8,109 nucleotides of DNA, taken from assembly GCA_938003515.1 (NCBI GenBank), contig CALKYL010000070.1, positions 1 to 8,109 on the forward strand. Direction: 5' to 3'. Each line of letters opens with the position of its first letter. Within the stretch, counting starts at the first letter, position 1. The stretch is from an uncultured bacterium. GTDB lineage: Bacteria; Planctomycetota; UBA1135; UBA2386. The position numbers and the translations under genes were made by a program. The notes under the pieces were generated by a model. The model made no database searches. It was not told the origin of the DNA and saw only the letters and a program-made list of their open reading frames with translations. Positions 1 to 7,118 of this stretch are shown in pieces.

Positions 1-10
1 CGCCGCCGGG

Positions 11-29
11 GGCCCCGTTGCGCGGGGCC
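11..29. terminator. GC hairpin, possible terminator of an upstream gene
   Basis: GGCCCCG (11-17) and CGGGGCC (23-29) form a perfect 7-bp stem around the loop TTGCG. No T-run follows on either strand, so this is not a classical intrinsic terminator. Its place at the window edge, before the first gene, would suit the end of a transcript coming from the left. A chance palindrome in GC-rich DNA is an equally fair reading. Confidence 0.3.
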
Positions 30-134
30 GCATGCGACCTGCCGCCGCCGCCCCCCCTCCCGCGGAATCGGCGCGCCGCTACGCTTCCGCGCCGCTTCGA
101 CCACGGACACCCCGCGGTGAGGCAAAGAACACCC

Positions 135-138
135 GGAG
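135..138 (+). promoter_or_regulatory. Ribosome binding site of the secreted protein gene
   Basis: GGAG lies 9 bases before the ATG at 148 and supports that start. I see no convincing -35/-10 pair in the rest of the leader (30-134), which is C-rich and free of AT-rich islands. Confidence 0.5.
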
Positions 139-147
139 TCCCGCTCC

Positions 148-1965
148 ATGAACCATTCGTTGCTCGTGGCAGTCGCGTCGATCGCGCTGCCGACCGTCGC
201 CTCGGCCCAGCTGCTGATCGCCCCCGAGGGCGCCTTCGTCAACCAGTTCAGCAGCTCGACGCTGACCTGGCGGTCGACGGCGTTCCGCTTCCAGATGATC
301 TACGACACGACGCACTTCACCAACCAGGGCGTCGTCGGACCGATCTCGATCGACCGCATGCGCTTCCGCGCCGCGAACGGCAACACCGCCGCTGGCGGCA
401 CCTACCTCGGCGACGGCGCGACGTTCGGCGTCAACATCTCGATCGGCACCAGCCTGACCGACTTCGCGGCGCCGAGCACGACGCTCGCCAACAACCGCGG
501 CACGATGCAGAGCGTGCTGCAGAACGGCACCGTGGTCGTCGCACCGGGCGCGGGCACGTCGCCCAACGACTACGTCATCGACATCCTGATCCCGGGCGGC
601 TTCGCCTACGACCCGACGCTCGGCCAGGACCTGCTGATCGAGGTCGACGCCCCGGCGCCGTCGCCGACGACGATCCCGTCGATGGCCACCGGCTCGAACC
701 AGACGACCAACCGCTCGGTGCGCATCTCCAACTCGACCCAGGCCGCGACCACCGGCACGATCTCGGGCTTCGCGAGCATCGTGCTGTTCGACATCTCGGG
801 CGGCCCGGGCGGCATCCCGCAGATCGCGATCGGCAGCGCGACGGCCTACGGCGCCGGCTGCTACTCCGCCAGCGGCGCCTTCGCCGAGCAGTCCGACAAC
901 ACCGTGACGACGCTCGACCTCGGCGCCGGCATCACGCTGGTCCCCGACGTCGCCGGTGCGCCGACGCGCTACACGGTGCAGGCAGGCGCCGGCGCGTTCG
1001 CGCCGCCGACCGGGACGCCGCTGCTGAGCAACGCCGCGACGCCCGGCCCGATCACCGACGACACGCTGTCGCAGGCGCTCAACCTGACGAGCTTCAGCTT
1101 CCCGCACCCGGGCGGCGCGACCAGCGTGCTGCACGCGGCGGCGAACGGCTACCTGCTGCTGACGGCCAACAGCGGCACCAGCAGCGACTTCAGCCCGAGC
1201 CTGACCGACCTCGCCGGCACGACCAGCGGCACGCACGCCGGCCTGCCGCGGCTGTGCCCGGTCTGGTACGACTTCCACGCCGGCCGCAACACGACGACCA
1301 ACCCGGCGTCCGGGCTCTACTTCGAGGAGGACACGGTCAACCAGACGGCGACCGTCACCTGGTTCGACATCGGTGAGTTCACGACGTCGACCGCGGGCGT
1401 CGTCAGCTTCAACTTCCAGGTCGTGCTCGCGGCCGACGGGACGGTCGAGTACCGCTACGGCGCGATGTCGCCGTTCAACTCCACCGGCAGCACCTCGCTG
1501 CGCGACAAGCAGGTCAGCTACAACCCCGGCCCGTCGACGATCGTGCCGACGTCGATCGACATCTCGGCGAGCGTGCCGTTCCTGACCAACGTGCCGGCGA
1601 CACCGCTGACGCTGTCGGCTGCGCCGGGTCCGGTGCTCGGCGGCACCACGACGCTGACGACCGGCAACGTGCCGGCGCCCGGCATGGTCGTGACGATCTT
1701 CAGCTTCACTCAGCTCAACCCGGGCGTCGACCTCGGCTTCATCGGCATGGGCGGCTGTGACGCGCTGGTCGACCTGGTCAACTCCGTCGCCTTCCTGCTG
1801 TCCGGCTCGCCGACCGCCGCCTACGTGCTCGACGTGCCCAACACGTCGAGCCTCGTCGGCGCGCAGCTGTTCGCGCAGTCCGGCGCCTCCTACTCCTCGA
1901 TGCCGAATCCGTTCGGCGCCATCGTCAGCAACGGCGTCGCGCTGACGATCGGCACGCTCAACTGA
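148..1965 (+). CDS. Secreted multi-domain beta-rich protein of planctomycete type, function unknown
   Basis: A 605-residue exported protein with no recognisable catalytic motif. Residues 1-20 form a short signal peptide (MNH, a hydrophobic run, then ASA before Q21). The rest looks like three beta-rich modules. Residues about 22-235 start with a pattern (R47-x-Q49 then IYD) that I recall from planctomycete exoproteins. Residues about 240-480 hold a nidogen-like stretch: PVWYDF at 371-376, then TVTWFDIGE, then FNFQVVLAADGTVEYRYG at 421-438. Residues about 487-605 form a C-terminal domain with VDLGFIGMGGCDAL at 527-540 and NPFG...SNGV near 587-596, resembling a domain I recall as frequent in high-GC planctomycetes. 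It is rich in Thr, Ser, Gly and Ala and has only three cysteines (238, 370, 537). There is no C-terminal membrane anchor or PEP-CTERM tail, so release or surface association is likely. The ATG at 148 is chosen for its signal peptide and GGAG. The gene stands alone and converges with nadK. Domain names are inference. Confidence 0.85.
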   Translation: MNHSLLVAVASIALPTVASAQLLIAPEGAFVNQFSSSTLTWRSTAFRFQMIYDTTHFTNQGVVGPISIDRMRFRAANGNTAAGGTYLGDGATFGVNISIGTSLTDFAAPSTTLANNRGTMQSVLQNGTVVVAPGAGTSPNDYVIDILIPGGFAYDPTLGQDLLIEVDAPAPSPTTIPSMATGSNQTTNRSVRISNSTQAATTGTISGFASIVLFDISGGPGGIPQIAIGSATAYGAGCYSASGAFAEQSDNTVTTLDLGAGITLVPDVAGAPTRYTVQAGAGAFAPPTGTPLLSNAATPGPITDDTLSQALNLTSFSFPHPGGATSVLHAAANGYLLLTANSGTSSDFSPSLTDLAGTTSGTHAGLPRLCPVWYDFHAGRNTTTNPASGLYFEEDTVNQTATVTWFDIGEFTTSTAGVVSFNFQVVLAADGTVEYRYGAMSPFNSTGSTSLRDKQVSYNPGPSTIVPTSIDISASVPFLTNVPATPLTLSAAPGPVLGGTTTLTTGNVPAPGMVVTIFSFTQLNPGVDLGFIGMGGCDALVDLVNSVAFLLSGSPTAAYVLDVPNTSSLVGAQLFAQSGASYSSMPNPFGAIVSNGVALTIGTLN

Positions 1966-1973
1966 GCCCGCCA

Positions 1974-2007
1974 GCCGGGCCGCGGCGTGCCGACGCCGCG
2001 GCCCGGC
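1974..2007. terminator. Bidirectional hairpin terminator between convergent genes
   Basis: Bases 1974-1988 and 1993-2007 are exact reverse complements, giving a perfect 15-bp stem closed by the tetraloop GCCG. The stem starts 9 bases after the + strand stop (1965) and ends 26 bases beyond the nadK stop (2034), so it can fold in both transcripts. Neither side has a T-run, so termination would rest on the very stable stem or on another factor. It may instead protect the 3' ends of both mRNAs. Confidence 0.75.
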
Positions 2008-2033
2008 GCACCAGCGGAAGATCGAGCGGGCAC

Positions 2034-2894
2034 CTACCCCCGCGAGCGCGCCATGCCGGCGAACCCGAACTTCGCCGCGAGCACGTCGAAGAAGTGGCGC
2101 GGGCTCGGCACCAGGTGGCGGAAGCGCACCGGCGCCGGGCGCATCGAGACGGCGGCGCCGTCGGTGACCTTCATCTGCACCTGCCCGTCGACGATGCAGT
2201 AGGCGTACGGCATGTCGCCGGTCTCGGTGACCTCGAGCTCGAGCCCTTCGCCGAGCGACAGCACGACCGGCCGCGCGGTCAGGGCGTGCGAGACGAGCGG
2301 CGTCAGCACGACGGCGTCGAGGCCCGGCGCGAGCACCGGCCCGCCGGCCGCCATCGAGTAGGCCGTCGAGCCGGTCGACGTCGCGACGATCACGCCGTCG
2401 CCGCGGAACGTGCCGAGCTCCGCGTCGCCGCGGCGCACGCGCACGACGATCATGCCGCCGGCGCCGGCGCGGCTGATGACGACGTCGTTGAGGCCGAGCA
2501 CCGTCTGTTCCGCCGTGCCCGCGGTGCGCACGTCGCACTCGAACATCAGCCGCGTGTCCTCGCACAAGGAGCCGTCGAGCAGGCGCTGCAGCGCCTGCTC
2601 CGACTCGCCGTCCTCGAACGCGGTCAGGAAGCCGAGCCGGCCGCGGTTGATGCCGAGCGTCGGCCGCTGGCGCGCGGCGATGCGGCGCGCGGCCGCGAGC
2701 AGCGAGCCGTCGCCGCCCCAGACGACGACGACGTCGCCGTCCCGGTCGTCGAGCGGCACGTCGCGGTCGACGACCACGTCGGTCTGCACGCCGCGCGCGC
2801 GCAGCCAGTCGGAGTGGCCGGAGACCACCTCGGCGGTGCCGCCCTTCCTGGCGTCCCCGACCAAGAGCGCGCTTCGGATCCTCGGCTCGGCCAT
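2034..2894 (-). CDS. nadK: NAD kinase (ATP/polyphosphate-dependent)
   Basis: Phosphorylates the 2'-OH of NAD adenosine ribose to make NADP in the cytoplasm. The protein is 286 residues, within the usual bacterial range. Motifs are in the expected order: GGDG at 60-63, the family signature, whose Asp62 is the catalytic residue; GINRGRLGFL at 81-90; the NE/ND motif as LND at 135-137; DGVIVATSTGSTAYS at 166-180, with Ser in place of the usual Pro of TPTGSTAY; and SHALTARPVV at 202-211, the C-terminal substrate-site motif. The ATG at 2894 is preceded by AAAGGA with 6 bases of spacing. The frame is open further upstream, through dxs, but that part does not resemble NAD kinase. It is the last gene of the cluster, 44 bases after dxs. 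NADP supply for DXR gives a plausible reason for the linkage. Confidence 0.96.
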   Translation of the reverse strand: MAEPRIRSALLVGDARKGGTAEVVSGHSDWLRARGVQTDVVVDRDVPLDDRDGDVVVVWGGDGSLLAAARRIAARQRPTLGINRGRLGFLTAFEDGESEQALQRLLDGSLCEDTRLMFECDVRTAGTAEQTVLGLNDVVISRAGAGGMIVVRVRRGDAELGTFRGDGVIVATSTGSTAYSMAAGGPVLAPGLDAVVLTPLVSHALTARPVVLSLGEGLELEVTETGDMPYAYCIVDGQVQMKVTDGAAVSMRPAPVRFRHLVPSPRHFFDVLAAKFGFAGMARSRG

Positions 2895-2900
2895 CGCGTG

Positions 2901-2906
2901 TCCTTT
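2901..2906 (-). promoter_or_regulatory. Ribosome binding site of nadK
   Basis: On the minus strand AAAGGA sits 6 bases before the ATG at 2894. It fixes the nadK start inside an open frame that runs far upstream. The 44-base dxs-nadK gap holds no hairpin of note, in line with co-transcription. Confidence 0.65.
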
Positions 2907-2938
2907 GCCGGGCGGCCGCGCCGCGCCGGTCCCTTGCG

Positions 2939-4921
2939 TCAGCGCACGAACGCGGCGCCGCGCCGGACGCCGGCGCCGCGGTCGACCCGGAAGCGCTCGG
3001 CGACGTGACGCGGCGTCAGCCCGCAGTGCTCGAGCACCTGGCCGCGGCTCATGTGCTCGAGGATGTCGTCCGGAACGCCCATCACCTCGACCTTCGCGCG
3101 CACCGGGCCGGACGCCGCGAGGCACTCGAGCACGGCGCTGCCGAAGCCGCCGACGCGCGCGTGGTCCTCGAGGGTCACGACGCGGTCGTGGCGGTCGCAC
3201 AGGCCGAGCACGCCCTCGGCGTCGAGCGGCTTGCAGAAGCGCGCGTTCACGACCTCGATCTCGACTCCGCGCTCGGCGAGCAGCGCGGCCGCCTCGAGCG
3301 CCGTCTGCACCATGTGGCCGTAGGCCAGTACGGCGCCGTCCCGGCCCTGGCGCACGACCTCCATGCGGCCGAGCTCGATCGGCTGCTGCCGTCCGTCGAA
3401 GCCGACGAGCTCGTGCGGCTCGGGCGCGTTGCCGCGCGCGTAGCGGATGCCGCTCGGGCCGGGCAGCGTCAGCGCGAAGCGCATCATCTCGTGAAGCTCG
3501 GGGCCGTCCTTCGGCGCCATCAGCACGATGCCCGGCATGCAGCGCAGGTAGGCGAGATCGTAGAGGCCGTTGTGGGTCGCGCCGTCCTCGCCGACGAGGC
3601 CGGCGCGGTCCATCGCGAACAGCACCGGCAGGCGCTGCAGGATGACCTCCTGGAACACCTGGTCGTAGCCGCGCTGCAGGAACGTCGAGTAGATCGCGCA
3701 GACCGGCCGCATGCCGCTGGTCGCGAGCCCCGAAGCCAGCGCAACGGCGTGCTGCTCGGCGATGCCGGCGTCGACGAAGCGGTCGGGGAACTGCTCGCGG
3801 AACTGCATCAGCCCGGTGCCGTCGGGCATCGCCGCGGTGATCGCGATGACGCGGTCGTCCTGCTCGGCGAGCTTGTGCATGCCGTCGGCGAACCACTCGG
3901 TCCACGCGCGGCCGGGTTTCTGGACCGCGGCGGCGATCGGCTGCAGCACCGCCGGCTCGACCGGGACCTTCTCGGGCTCCTTCTTCGCCGCGGGCTTCTT
4001 CGGCTTGGCGGCGTGGGCCCGGTCGTAGCGCTCCTCGCTGCCCGGCACGCCCTTGCCCTTCTCGGTCAGGACGTGCAGCAGCGTGACGCCGTCGAGCTTC
4101 TTGGCGTTCTCGAGCGCCTCGAGCACTTCGGCCATGTTGTGGCCGTCGACGGGACCGAAGTAGCGGAAGCCGAGCTCCTCGAACAGGTGGCCCGGCACCA
4201 CCATGTTCTTGAGCATGTCGACCGCGTCGCCGAGGCGCGCGTCGAGGTCCCTGCCGACCAGCGGGATCGACTGGATCAGGTGGTGCAGCGCGTCCTTGGC
4301 GCGGTTGTAGAACGTGCCCGAGCGCAGCCGGTTGAGGTGCCGCGACAGCGCGCCGACCGTCTTCGCGATCGACCAGCGGTTGTCGTTCAGGATGACGAGC
4401 AGCTTGTCGTTCTCGAGCGAGCCGGCGTGGTTGAGGGCTTCGAACGCGACGCCGCAGCCCATCGCCGCGTCGCCGACGACGGCGACCGAGTGCCGCTGCC
4501 GGCCCTGCATGCGGTCCCCCATCGCGATGCCGAGCGCCGCCGACGCGGCGGTGCCGGCGTGCCCCATCAGGTAGACGTCGTACTCCGACTCCCACTTGTT
4601 GGAGAAGCCGCTGAGCCCGTCCTTCTGACGCAGCGTGTGGAAGCGGCCCTTGCGGCCGGTCAGCAGCTTGTGCGGGTAGCACTGATGACCGACGTCCCAG
4701 ACGAGGCGGTCCTGGGCGAAGTCGAACAGGTAGTGCAGCGCGACCGTCAGCTCGACGACGCCCATGCCCGAACCGAGGTGGCCGCCGGTCACGGAGACCG
4801 TGTCGAGGATGACCTGGCGCAGCTCGGCGCACAGCTGGCTCAGCTGCTCCTTCGGCAGCTTCTTCAGATCGGCCGGTGTGTCGATCTGGTCGAAGAGGGG
4901 AGTCGGCGTCGGATCGTGCAA
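2939..4921 (-). CDS. dxs: 1-deoxy-D-xylulose-5-phosphate synthase
   Basis: ThDP- and Mg-dependent enzyme that condenses pyruvate and glyceraldehyde 3-phosphate to DXP with loss of CO2, the entry step of the MEP pathway. From the TTG at 4921 it has 660 residues, slightly longer than the E. coli enzyme (620). Visible key residues: His48 (GGHLGSG), His79 (GHQCYPHK), the metal/ThDP motif at 150-181 (GDAA...LNDN), catalytic Glu389 (GIAEQH), Tyr411/Arg417 (IYSTFLQR), Arg439, Asp446 and His450 ([13 protein letters not shown]), and Arg496 (RYARGNA). Residues about 300-335 are a Lys/Pro/Ala-rich linker between domains. Oddities: GDA replaces GDG, GHAGTA replaces GHSSTS, and NDNRWSIA replaces NDNEMSIS. 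Start: the TTG has GGAG 5 bases upstream and leaves an 18-residue lead-in, close to the 19 of E. coli. Alternatives in the same frame are GTG at 4939 (no Shine-Dalgarno) and ATG at 5029, which would overlap ispA and add an Arg/Pro-rich extension. The enzyme call is very secure, the start less so. Confidence 0.96.
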   Translation of the reverse strand: MHDPTPTPLFDQIDTPADLKKLPKEQLSQLCAELRQVILDTVSVTGGHLGSGMGVVELTVALHYLFDFAQDRLVWDVGHQCYPHKLLTGRKGRFHTLRQKDGLSGFSNKWESEYDVYLMGHAGTAASAALGIAMGDRMQGRQRHSVAVVGDAAMGCGVAFEALNHAGSLENDKLLVILNDNRWSIAKTVGALSRHLNRLRSGTFYNRAKDALHHLIQSIPLVGRDLDARLGDAVDMLKNMVVPGHLFEELGFRYFGPVDGHNMAEVLEALENAKKLDGVTLLHVLTEKGKGVPGSEERYDRAHAAKPKKPAAKKEPEKVPVEPAVLQPIAAAVQKPGRAWTEWFADGMHKLAEQDDRVIAITAAMPDGTGLMQFREQFPDRFVDAGIAEQHAVALASGLATSGMRPVCAIYSTFLQRGYDQVFQEVILQRLPVLFAMDRAGLVGEDGATHNGLYDLAYLRCMPGIVLMAPKDGPELHEMMRFALTLPGPSGIRYARGNAPEPHELVGFDGRQQPIELGRMEVVRQGRDGAVLAYGHMVQTALEAAALLAERGVEIEVVNARFCKPLDAEGVLGLCDRHDRVVTLEDHARVGGFGSAVLECLAASGPVRAKVEVMGVPDDILEHMSRGQVLEHCGLTPRHVAERFRVDRGAGVRRGAAFVR

Positions 4922-4926
4922 TTCTG

Positions 4927-4930
4927 CTCC
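4927..4930 (-). promoter_or_regulatory. Ribosome binding site that decides the dxs TTG start
   Basis: The minus strand reads GGAG-CAGAA-TTG, a good Shine-Dalgarno core 5 bases before the TTG at 4921. Neither the in-frame GTG at 4939 nor the ATG at 5029 has a comparable site. The 73-base ispA-dxs gap also holds a small 5-bp hairpin (CCGGT/ACCGG, 4968-4982), which probably means little. Confidence 0.55.
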
Positions 4931-4994
4931 GGGCAACACGCGGCTTGGGGGGCGCCGGGGGCGTTCGCCGGTATCGGACCGGGGGTTGCGGTCG

Positions 4995-5939
4995 TCAGCG
5001 GCGCCGTTCCACGGCGTAGAACGCCCCATCTTGCAGCAGCCGGGCGGTGCCGTCCAGCGAACTCCGCGGCAGCCCCCGCCAGGCGGCCGCGGCGGAAGCC
5101 ACGTCGCCAGCGAGGGTAGCGGCCTCCTCGGCGAGCGCGCGCGCGGTCGCAAGGCTGGCTTCGATGCCGACGACGGCCGGCCAGGTCAGCTTGCCGTGCT
5201 CCTGGTCGGCGCCCGGATTCTTGCCCAGCTCCGCGGCCGAACCGGTCAGGTCGAGGCAGTCGTCCGCGATCTGGAAGGCGCGCCCGAGGCGGTCGCCGTA
5301 GGCGCGGAGCGGCCCGATCACGGCGTCCGGCGCGCCGTCCGGCCCCGCCCCGGCGTGCGCGCCCACCAGGCGCGCGGCGGTGATCAGCGCGCCGGTCTTG
5401 TGGTCGTGGATCCACTGCACGCGCTCGAGCGCGTGCGCGTCCCGGTGGCCCTCGGCCGCGAGGTCCTCGACCTGCCCGCCGACCATGCCGCGGCTGCCGG
5501 CTGCGCGCGCCAGCGCGGCGACGGCCGGCCCGCCGCCAACGGCGACCCCCTCGAACGCGAGCGTCAGCAGCGCGTCGCCGACCAGGAGCGCGAGCGCCTC
5601 GCCGTAGACCCGATGGCAGGTCGGCCGGCCGCGGCGCAGGTCGTCGTCGTCCATGCACGGCAGGTCGTCGTGCACGAGGCTGTAGGTGTGCAGGCACTCG
5701 AGCGCCGCCGCGGGACGCAGCGCCCGCGCGCGCTCCCCGCCGGTCGCGAGGCACCCGAGCAGCGTCAGCATCGGCCGGAGCCGCTTGCCGCCGGGGAACA
5801 TCGCGTAGTGCATCGCTTCGTGCAGCCGCCGCGGCGGCTCGTCGCGCGACGGCAGCAGGTCGTACAGCGCCGCCTCGACCGCGTCCGCCTCGTCCTGCAC
5901 GAACGCGGCGAACGCGCGCTTCGCCGACGCGTCGGTCAC
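4995..5939 (-). CDS. ispA: Polyprenyl diphosphate synthase, probably farnesyl diphosphate synthase
   Basis: A trans-isoprenyl diphosphate synthase (314 residues) that adds IPP to DMAPP and GPP in the cytoplasm. Motifs in order: GGKRLRP at 50-56, which binds IPP; the first Asp-rich motif DDLPCMD at 91-97, followed by [17 protein letters not shown] at 181-185; and FQIADDCLD at 222-230, the second Asp-rich motif, followed by [12 protein letters not shown]. The four-residue spacing in the first Asp motif (DDxxxxD) is the bacterial type. Tyr86, five residues before that motif, matches E. coli IspA, whereas plant-type GGPP synthases have Met there, so a C15 product is favoured over C20. The start is the GTG at 5939. 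It shares GTGA with the stop of the upstream gene, has no Shine-Dalgarno, and gives the normal N-terminal length. Translation is probably coupled to the upstream gene. The frame runs open to 6674, but that part is not homologous. Confidence 0.94.
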   Translation of the reverse strand: MTDASAKRAFAAFVQDEADAVEAALYDLLPSRDEPPRRLHEAMHYAMFPGGKRLRPMLTLLGCLATGGERARALRPAAALECLHTYSLVHDDLPCMDDDDLRRGRPTCHRVYGEALALLVGDALLTLAFEGVAVGGGPAVAALARAAGSRGMVGGQVEDLAAEGHRDAHALERVQWIHDHKTGALITAARLVGAHAGAGPDGAPDAVIGPLRAYGDRLGRAFQIADDCLDLTGSAAELGKNPGADQEHGKLTWPAVVGIEASLATARALAEEAATLAGDVASAAAAWRGLPRSSLDGTARLLQDGAFYAVERRR

Positions 5940-7066
5940 CTGTTCACGACCATGCCGAACATGGCGTCGGTCGCCTGGCGGGGAGTCAGTCCGGGGAGCA
6001 GCATGCGGTAGCCCTCCCCCGTGATGCTGGACTCGACGCCCTGCCGGCGCAAGACGCCGTCCTGCAGCCAGAGCGAGGCGACCCCCCGCACGGGGTCGAC
6101 CTCGATCGCCGCCCGGGCGCAGTGCGCGCTCGCGACGACGTGCCCGCGCGCGTCGGTCGCGACGAAGTCGACCTCGAGGAACCAGCCCTCGGCCATGCCG
6201 CGCAGCCTCGTCGCGCGCCAGCGCTCGTCGAGGTCGGCGGCGAGCAGCACCTTCTCGAGCCGGGCGAGCCACTGCCGCCGCGTGCCCGGATCGACGTCGG
6301 TCGGCCGGGGGCCCGGCGCGGCGTCGTCGGCCGGGTAGCTGCCCTCCCCGCGCACCAGATACGGCAGCCGCCGCTCGAACAGGCGGCCGTCGACGGCGCG
6401 GAACGTCAGCGCGAGGCCGTCCTCCGGCAGCGGGGTGCGCTGGCCGTCGGCCGTGCGGTGGCCCTCGAAGAAACGCAGCTCGACGACGCCGGCCGCCCGG
6501 TCGACGGTCGCGGTCATGCGGGCGGCGGTGACGAACGCCACGCCGAGGCCGTCGCCGGTCGCGTCGAGCAGTTCGACCCCGTGCAGGCCGTCGTCGTCGA
6601 GCGCCGTCGCGCGCAGGAAGCGCTGGTCGTAGAAGCCCTCGGCGCGCAGGCACTCGTGCAGGCCGTCCAGGCACAAGCGCACGCCCTCGGGCATCGGCGA
6701 GAGCGCCCGTCGCGCGCGCTCCTCCGCCGCCTCGGCCCGCCGGGACAGCTCCTCGTTGCGCTGCTCGAGCAGCTCGGTCGTCGCGGCGAGGCGGCGCTCG
6801 GTCTCGAACAGCTGCAGCCGGAGGCGCGCGTAGTCCGACAGCCCGACGGTCGCGTCGAAATCCGCCGCTCCGCCCGGTTCCTCGGCGCGCGGCGACGTGG
6901 CGCGCGTCGCGAGCTCCCGACGCAGCGCCTCGGCCTCCCGGCCCGCCGCGTGGGCCTCGCGCTCGAGCCGGCCGGCCAGCTCCGCGAGGCGGAACGTCTC
7001 GGCGAAGAGCGCCACGACGGCGGCCGTCAGCAGCCCGAGCGCGATACGAACCGACCAGCGCGACAT
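5936..7066 (-). CDS. Membrane-anchored coiled-coil protein of unknown function
   Basis: I do not recognise a named family. The 376-residue protein starts with a short basic N-terminus and a single hydrophobic segment (about 7-22), which suits an inner-membrane anchor with the rest outside the cytoplasm. Residues about 24-55 and 80-122 are rich in Glu, Arg, Ala and Leu in heptad-like order and are probably coiled coil. The remainder (about 125-376) alternates beta-like and acidic stretches. Two blocks there look alike (about 175-226 and 308-360): each reads roughly A-x-x-A-x-x-x-x-D-x-x-x-G-V-x-x-L, then an acidic residue plus Gly, then G and a hydrophobic end. This is faintly like LptA/LptC/LptF periplasmic domains, as inference only. 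Cysteines are at 132, 139 and 316. The ATG at 7066 has no clear Shine-Dalgarno. The stop overlaps the ispA start by 4 bases, so the two are almost certainly co-expressed. The position is the one xseB often occupies, but the protein is not XseB-like. Confidence 0.8.
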   Translation of the reverse strand: MSRWSVRIALGLLTAAVVALFAETFRLAELAGRLEREAHAAGREAEALRRELATRATSPRAEEPGGAADFDATVGLSDYARLRLQLFETERRLAATTELLEQRNEELSRRAEAAEERARRALSPMPEGVRLCLDGLHECLRAEGFYDQRFLRATALDDDGLHGVELLDATGDGLGVAFVTAARMTATVDRAAGVVELRFFEGHRTADGQRTPLPEDGLALTFRAVDGRLFERRLPYLVRGEGSYPADDAAPGPRPTDVDPGTRRQWLARLEKVLLAADLDERWRATRLRGMAEGWFLEVDFVATDARGHVVASAHCARAAIEVDPVRGVASLWLQDGVLRRQGVESSITGEGYRMLLPGLTPRQATDAMFGMVVNR

Positions 7067-7069
7067 CGG

Positions 7070-7111
7070 GGGCGTTCGACGCCCGACCCGCCGGCGGCTT
7101 CCCGCCGGGTC
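7070..7111. other. Two adjacent hairpins between the secreted-protein and coiled-coil genes
   Basis: GGGCGT/ACGCCC (7070-7075 and 7079-7084) form a perfect 6-bp stem with a 3-base loop. Directly beside it, 7085-7111 folds as GACCC/GGGTC plus GGCGG/CCGCC, with a 3-base bulge and the loop CTTC. They fill most of the 52-base gap after the stop at 7119. With no T-run, and ending 3 bases before the next ATG, they look more like a processing, attenuation or partial-termination site than a full terminator. Confidence 0.4.
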
Positions 7112-7118
7112 GGCGGCG

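Noticed and set aside
79..2565. Open minus-strand frame of 828 codons antisense to the secreted protein gene and across nadK in another frame
   Set aside because: The translation is Arg/Ala/Asp/Val-rich with no domain, and it conflicts with two well-supported genes. High GC content removes stop codons by chance.
2034..4832. A 932-residue protein fusing an N-terminal extension to NAD kinase
   Set aside because: The upstream part is dxs read in the wrong frame. Homology and the AAAGGA site place the nadK start at 2894.
3005..5119. Open + strand frame of 704 codons antisense to dxs
   Set aside because: It is the complement of a conserved enzyme gene and has low-complexity Ala/Val/Glu/Arg composition, no motif and no plausible ribosome site.
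4995..6674. A 559-residue form of the prenyl synthase
   Set aside because: The extra N-terminus is an out-of-frame reading of the coiled-coil gene. The GTG at 5939 gives the family length.
5936..7066. Coiled-coil gene as xseB or xseA, expected next to ispA
   Set aside because: It is far longer than XseB, has an N-terminal membrane segment, and shows no exonuclease VII motif.
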